DNA of 28,605 nt. It comes from Moraxella pluranimalium. GTDB lineage: Bacteria > Pseudomonadota > Gammaproteobacteria > Pseudomonadales > Moraxellaceae. The notes under the pieces are model-generated. The model did not search any database and was not told where the DNA came from. It saw only the letters and a program-made list of their open reading frames with translations. Numbering within the stretch: position 1 is the stretch's first letter; every line of letters begins with the position of its first letter. The stretch covers positions 1 to 28,605 of the forward strand of contig NZ_MUYU01000031.1 of the NCBI RefSeq assembly GCF_002014825.1, written 5' to 3'. Shown here piece by piece: positions 24,911-28,605 of this stretch. Position numbers and translations under genes: made by a program.

Positions 24911-26023
24911 ATGAAAAATTCCACCATCAAATTTATCAGTGCGAGTACTGTAGCATTGTTGGCATTGGCAGGTTGTAGCAAATCTGACGAATCGGCTGAG
25001 AATCTGCCTGTGGCTGAGCCTGTGGTCACCCAAATCACTGCCGTGTGTGATGATCATAGCCTAAAAAATCGCCTAAATGATGCGCTACAATCAGCACTGC
25101 TCGATGCATCATTGTCTCGCTTGACAGGTATGTCAGAGCTACAGATGCAAGATATGGAAACTAAGGTGCGTAGTCAGCTTGGCACGGTGAGTTTTGATTT
25201 ACAAAATGTCAGCAACACCGATACAGGCTGTAGTGCAGATGTCTATATCACACCATCAGCACAAGATATGATGGCAGCTGAGAATCTATTAGCACAGCGC
25301 AACATCAACCTTGCTGATCACATCAAAGCTGCAGGTGGTGAGCTGATCGCAGGGCGTATCGTGGCACAAGGCATGACTTATAAGATTGTGGATAATAAGG
25401 CGGTACTGGACAATCCACAGCATCCGATTTTTGGTGCGGCGGCGGATGCACTGGTGATGGCTGCCAGTCAGATGGATGCGGCAGCTGCGACTGATACAGG
25501 TGCGATGGATGCCGCTGCCGTCGCTGCAGCGGTTGCAGCACCTGTGGTAGCAATGCGTCCGCAGGTGATTGATCGTAGCACAAGCGAAGTGGTGGCATCA
25601 GATGCGACTGCAGATACCACGCCGGTTAGCCGTCCTACGACCACAACACAGCCAAAAGCCCAAACCCAGTCAAAGCCAAAACCAAAGACTGAACAAAAAG
25701 CCCAAACGCAGTCTAAGCCACGAGCCGAACAAAAAGCCCAAGCCAAGCCAAAGGCTGAACCACAAAAAGCCACTGCCAAGCCTGTGGCAAAAGCTGAAAC
25801 TGCCAAATCATCGGATAATGACGGCGTTACTCGTACCATCACCCCATCAAAACAAGACGGTGAAACTCGCCAAACCATCACTCGTACAGTGACCAATACC
25901 GAGAAAAAGGCAGAACCAAAACAAGAAAGCAAGCAACAAGCCAAACCACAAGCCAAGCAAGAGCAAAAACCTGCCGTGCCTGTGGGTGAGATTGTGATTG
26001 TCGAAGGTAATGACACTTACTAA
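24911..26023 (+). CDS. Lipoprotein of unknown function with a Lys/Gln/Pro/Ala-rich tail
   Basis: The ATG at 24911 has AAGG upstream and is preferred to a TTG at 24887; it gives 370 residues. The lipobox is LAGC (C22). Residues about 35-190 form a compact domain with two cysteines (TAVCDDHSL and TGCSADVY), possibly disulphide-bonded. An Ala-rich segment (about 190-220) follows. From about 245 to 355 comes a low-complexity tail with imperfect repeats (QKAQTQSKP, QKAQAKPKAE, KQQAKPQAKQEQKP), very basic and disordered, which could span or bind peptidoglycan. The last residues GEIVIVEGNDTY are again ordered-looking. I do not recognise the N-terminal domain. It is a single-gene unit with its own promoter and terminator. 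Confidence 0.78.
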   Translation: MKNSTIKFISASTVALLALAGCSKSDESAENLPVAEPVVTQITAVCDDHSLKNRLNDALQSALLDASLSRLTGMSELQMQDMETKVRSQLGTVSFDLQNVSNTDTGCSADVYITPSAQDMMAAENLLAQRNINLADHIKAAGGELIAGRIVAQGMTYKIVDNKAVLDNPQHPIFGAAADALVMAASQMDAAAATDTGAMDAAAVAAAVAAPVVAMRPQVIDRSTSEVVASDATADTTPVSRPTTTTQPKAQTQSKPKPKTEQKAQTQSKPRAEQKAQAKPKAEPQKATAKPVAKAETAKSSDNDGVTRTITPSKQDGETRQTITRTVTNTEKKAEPKQESKQQAKPQAKQEQKPAVPVGEIVIVEGNDTY

Positions 26024-26063
26024 GACTGCCTAAGACTGCTTACTTAGATTTACCAAGCAGTCT
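26020..26063 (+). repeat. Tandem 10-mer and inverted repeat after the lipoprotein gene
   Basis: CTAAGACTGC occurs twice in tandem (26020-26039), starting in the last codon. AGACTGCTT (26033-26041) is inverted as AAGCAGTCT (26055-26063), a 9-bp stem with a 13-base loop and no T run. Confidence 0.6.
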
Positions 26064-26086
26064 GAACAATCGCTTTTAAGCTTGTC

Positions 26087-26127
26087 AAAATCACGCCACC
26101 ATTTTGTATGATGGCGTGATTTTTTTT
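26087..26127 (+). terminator. Rho-independent terminator of the lipoprotein gene
   Basis: AAAATCACGCCA (26087-26098) pairs with TGGCGTGATTTT (26112-26123), and the T run extends to 26127. Confidence 0.92.
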
Positions 26128-26175
26128 GAATATACCAAACCATGTTTCAAAAGCATATCCATCTTGTTAAACTTG

Positions 26176-26184
26176 TGTTAAAAT
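26176..26184 (+). promoter_or_regulatory. Extended -10 for the first substrate-binding protein gene
   Basis: TGTTAAAAT lies 80 bases before the ATG at 26265. No clear -35. Confidence 0.45.
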
Positions 26185-26264
26185 CTACTGGCTAATCAGC
26201 TTTTTTGCCGATAGTTTTTTTAGCCAATGTTGGCGTTTTATTTATTTTGAATTTGGAGAATTGT

Positions 26265-27335
26265 ATGACTTTAGCACGCAATAAATTTGCCCTAGTAATG
26301 CCAGCGATGCTGCTTGGTGTAGCGACGATGGTCGGTTGTAATCAATCAGCCCAAGATAAGCCAGCAGCCGAACAGCCTGCGCCAAGCACCGAATCAGCTG
26401 ACAAGGTCGCCGAAAAAGCCGCCAAGACGGTAGCGATTACAGCGATTGTTGAGCACCCATCACTTGATGACATCCGCTTAGGCGTGATTGATGGATTGGC
26501 AAGTTTGGGCTACAAAGATGGTCAAAATTTGACCGTGAATTTCCAATCAGCACAAGGCTCAATGGCGACCGCAGGACAGATTGCCAAGCAGTTCGTGGCT
26601 GATAATCCTGATGCCATCGTTGCCATCACCACCCCGACCGCCCAAAGCCTAGCAGCAGCGACCACCACCATTCCACTGATTTATACCGCTGTCTCTGACC
26701 CTGTCGCCGCCAAGCTGATTGATAGCAATAACAAAGGCTTACAAGAGAATATCACCGGTCTATCAAGCCAGTTACCACTTGAGCCACAAGTCGAACTATT
26801 CACCAAAATCAAACCTGATGCCAAGCGTATCGGCTTTGTGTATAGCCCAGGTGAAGCCAACTCTGTGGCAGTCAAAGAAGAACTTGCCAAGCTACTACCA
26901 AAATACGGCATGACTTTGGTTGAAGTCCCTGCCAACCGCTCAAGCGATGTGGCGGATGCGACCCGTTCGCTAGCAGGCAAGGTGGATTTGTTCTACACAT
27001 CGCTGGATAATGGCGTCGCATCTGCGATGGAAGCGATGGTACAAGTCGCCAATGAACTCAAAGTCCCTGTGATTACTTCTGATGAATTTTCGGTGCGTCG
27101 TGGTGCGACAGCTGCACTTGGCGTGAATGATTATGACTTTGGTTTGACCACTGCCAAGATGGTCGCAGATGTGCTAGATGGCAAAAAGCCAAGCGAAATC
27201 ACCCCGCAGGTAATGAATACCTTGACGCTATTTATCAGCCCAAAACACGCCGCCGAGCAGGGCGTGACGGTGGATTTGACCACGCTGGGTGAGAGTATCA
27301 ATGTCGATACCACAGCGCCACGCCAACAAAAATAA
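26265..27335 (+). CDS. ABC transporter substrate-binding lipoprotein (TrpX-like family), copy 1
   Basis: The ATG at 26265 follows GGAG at a normal distance and gives 356 residues; the longer ORF from 26205 adds a leader without a ribosome binding site. The N-terminus is a lipoprotein signal with C25 (TMVGC). After a Pro/Ala/Glu linker, the mature domain runs from TVAITAIVEHPSLDDIRLGV. It has the two-lobed fold of the family often annotated TrpX/YtrF-like: GQNLTVNFQSAQGSMATA, ITTPTAQSLAAAT, RIGFVYSPGEANS and VDLFYTSLDNGV. Members bind amino acids or other small ligands for an ABC importer; the ligand is not known here. It is about half identical to the next gene. Confidence 0.85.
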   Translation: MTLARNKFALVMPAMLLGVATMVGCNQSAQDKPAAEQPAPSTESADKVAEKAAKTVAITAIVEHPSLDDIRLGVIDGLASLGYKDGQNLTVNFQSAQGSMATAGQIAKQFVADNPDAIVAITTPTAQSLAAATTTIPLIYTAVSDPVAAKLIDSNNKGLQENITGLSSQLPLEPQVELFTKIKPDAKRIGFVYSPGEANSVAVKEELAKLLPKYGMTLVEVPANRSSDVADATRSLAGKVDLFYTSLDNGVASAMEAMVQVANELKVPVITSDEFSVRRGATAALGVNDYDFGLTTAKMVADVLDGKKPSEITPQVMNTLTLFISPKHAAEQGVTVDLTTLGESINVDTTAPRQQK

Positions 27336-27344
27336 TTGATTTAA

Positions 27345-27401
27345 CATCAGCCTATGATGGGTGTATCGTCGATATCGCCCATCTTACTGATGAATTTTTT
27401 T
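27345..27401 (+). terminator. Rho-independent terminator between the two substrate-binding protein genes
   Basis: Outer stem CATCAG (27345-27350)/CTGATG (27387-27392) encloses GATGGGTG (27356-27363)/CGCCCATC (27376-27383). After AA there are seven T (27395-27401). Confidence 0.85.
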
Positions 27402-27409
27402 GTTAAAAT
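27401..27409 (+). promoter_or_regulatory. Extended -10 for the second substrate-binding protein gene
   Basis: TGTTAAAAT directly abuts the terminator T run of the first gene. The start of translation is 132 bases on. TATACT at 27419-27424 is a second possible -10. Confidence 0.4.
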
Positions 27410-27457
27410 TAAAATGTCTATACTTTTATAAAATGACAACTTGGCGAATGACTTAAA

Positions 27458-27486
27458 CTTTGCCTAAGCTTTGCCTAAGCTTTGCC
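27458..27486 (+). repeat. 11-bp tandem repeat in the leader of the second substrate-binding protein gene
   Basis: CTTTGCCTAAG is repeated without change at 27458-27468 and 27469-27479, with a partial third copy CTTTGCC (27480-27486). It lies between the likely promoter and the ATG at 27541. Confidence 0.85.
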
Positions 27487-27540
27487 AAAAATCTGCCAAG
27501 TGAATTGAGTTATTTGTGTGTTTTTATGGTGAGTATGTTT

Positions 27541-28548
27541 ATGAACACGAATTTTTTTAAAAAGACCCTATGGGCAAGCATCACAGCCATTGCCTTGAGT
27601 GCGTGTGGTGGCGACAAAGCCCCTGAGCAAGCTGCTGCCCCTGCTGATGCCAAAGAAGCCAAAACCCTTGCCATCACTGCCATCGTCGAGCATCCTGCAC
27701 TTGATGCAGCTCGCACCGGTGCGATTGAACAGCTGGCTGCCGAAGGTTATAAAGAAGGTGAGAACCTAACTGTCACTTTCCAATCGGCTCAAGGCAATAT
27801 GGCAACGGCAGGTCAGATTGCCAAGCAGTTTGTCTCTGACAATCCTGATGTGATTTATGCCATCGCCACGCCATCAGCGCAGGCATTGGCGGCAGCGACT
27901 TCGGATTTGCCGATTGTCTTTTCGGCGGTGACTGACCCAGTTGAGGCCAAGCTTGTGGCTAGCCTTGAAAAATCAGACAACAACATCACAGGCGCATCAG
28001 ATGTACTACCATATGAGCCACAGATTGAGCTAATTCGTGAGCTAGTCCCTAATGTCAAAAATGTCGGCTTTGTTTATAATCCGGGTGAAGTCAATTCAAC
28101 CGTCGTGCTAAAATCATTAAAAGAAAAATTAGCACCACTTGGCATTAATGTCGTCGAAGCGCCAGCATCCAAATCAACCGACATCACCCAAGCCGCCAAG
28201 AGCCTAGTGGGTAAAGTCGATGTCTTCTACACTTCGACCGATAATATGGTGGTCAATGCTTATGAAGCGATTTATCAAGTCGCCAAAGATGCTAAAATCC
28301 CACTGATTGCATCAAATACCGAAGCGGTCGAGCGTGGTGCGGTGGCGGCGCTTGGCGTCAATTATACCGACCTTGGCAAAGAATCAGGCAAAATCATCGC
28401 CCGTATCTTTAAGGGCGAAAAACCTGCGGATATTCCTGTGTTTATCCCGCAAAAGCTTGATTTGGTCGTGAGCAAAAAACACGCCGCCGAACAAGGGCTT
28501 GAGCTACCTGAAGCTGTACTACAGCGTGCAACCAAAGTGCATGAATAA
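27541..28548 (+). CDS. ABC transporter substrate-binding lipoprotein (TrpX-like family), copy 2
   Basis: The ATG at 27541 follows GGTGAG at 7 bases and gives 335 residues; longer in-frame starts run back through the tandem repeat. The lipobox is LSAC (C22). The mature domain parallels copy 1 nearly throughout: LAITAIVEHPALDAARTG, ENLTVTFQSAQGNMATA, IATPSAQALAAAT, NVGFVYNPGEVNS, VDVFYTSTDNMVV and KKHAAEQG. Ligand-pocket loops differ (YEPQIELIRELVP against LEPQVELFTKIKP; IASNTEAVERGAVAALGVNY against ITSDEFSVRRGATAALGVND), so the ligands may differ. The cognate permease and ATPase are not in the window. Confidence 0.85.
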   Translation: MNTNFFKKTLWASITAIALSACGGDKAPEQAAAPADAKEAKTLAITAIVEHPALDAARTGAIEQLAAEGYKEGENLTVTFQSAQGNMATAGQIAKQFVSDNPDVIYAIATPSAQALAAATSDLPIVFSAVTDPVEAKLVASLEKSDNNITGASDVLPYEPQIELIRELVPNVKNVGFVYNPGEVNSTVVLKSLKEKLAPLGINVVEAPASKSTDITQAAKSLVGKVDVFYTSTDNMVVNAYEAIYQVAKDAKIPLIASNTEAVERGAVAALGVNYTDLGKESGKIIARIFKGEKPADIPVFIPQKLDLVVSKKHAAEQGLELPEAVLQRATKVHE

Positions 28549-28588
28549 GTCAGTTGGTTAATTAAAAATCCCAAAATCAGCTGTGATT

Positions 28589-28605
28589 TGAACCGACCCC
28601 CAATT
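28589..28605. mobile_element. Possible terminal inverted repeat of an IS3-like element (left end, element outside window)
   Basis: TGAACCGACCCCCAATT resembles IS3-family ends (TGAAC-n-GACCCCC form) and matches the reversed sequence at 1-19 at 12 of 17 positions. It starts 40 bases after the substrate-binding protein stop. Only the tip lies in the window. Confidence 0.35.

Noticed and set aside
25660..25980. CRISPR-like or tandem DNA repeat array
   Set aside because: The repeats are imperfect, in frame and encode the Lys/Gln/Pro/Ala tail of the lipoprotein; there are no regular spacers.
25468..26016. A 182-codon open frame opposite the unknown lipoprotein gene
   Set aside because: It is a low-complexity Ala/Val/Cys-rich shadow of the repeat tail; the plus strand has the signal peptide, ribosome binding site and terminator.
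28574..28605. tRNA or tmRNA fragment on the minus strand, suggested by GGTTCAAATC
   Set aside because: The bases around the supposed T loop do not form the 5-bp stem and no other arms are present; the IS-end reading fits better.

Overview
The window reads as chromosomal core sequence from a gammaproteobacterium of the family Moraxellaceae, most probably a Moraxella species. This is inferred from the gene content and protein style (fused MaeB, Mg-type HemB, PldA, a PilV/PilW/PilX minor-pilin run, WaaA, PatA/PatB/Ape1) and from moderate GC with AT-rich gaps. It was not tested by any search. I see no rRNA, tRNA, CRISPR array or prophage.

Layout. 1-2371: possible IS end, then maeB on the minus strand. 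2517-4217: hemB and an exported protein of unknown function, both minus. 4438-5433: ruvB without ruvA or ruvC. 5523-10505: a plus-strand block of DUF3465 lipoprotein, pldA, comF, pilV, pilW and pilX, the last four chained by stop/start overlaps. 10853-11605: a monocistronic outer-membrane barrel gene with strong leader and terminator signals. 11746-12911 (minus): pal followed by a phosphopantetheinyl transferase. 13249-15828: pepN. 15969-16670: a DUF805 membrane protein with a cold-shock-like N-terminal domain, with near-identical terminators upstream and downstream. 16804-18869: the overlapping pair waaA-rsmE. 18952-24749 (minus): cmoM, then a peptidoglycan O-acetylation/de-O-acetylation operon (patA-patB-ape1), then an EamA transporter. 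24911-28548 (plus): an unknown lipoprotein and two tandem paralogous lipoprotein substrate-binding proteins of an ABC importer. The transporter's membrane and ATPase genes are not in the window.

How the genes work together. Much of the window concerns the cell envelope: LPS core (WaaA), outer-membrane lipid turnover (PldA), outer-membrane tethering (Pal), peptidoglycan O-acetyl balance (PatA/PatB/Ape1), pilus assembly (PilV/W/X) and at least five lipoproteins. The comF-pilV-pilW-pilX chain suggests coupled expression of a DNA-uptake factor and pilus-priming minor pilins. PatA/PatB would add, and Ape1 remove, acetyl groups on MurNAc from one transcript.

The most useful second looks are: short IS3-like terminal sequences at both edges; an 11-bp perfect inverted repeat around the maeB promoter; repeated extended -10 promoters (TGnTAnAAT); hairpins in the leaders of pal, pepN and the porin-like gene; an 11-bp tandem repeat ahead of the second substrate-binding protein; and the solitary ruvB and pal. 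I did not find a clearly novel defence or mobile system.
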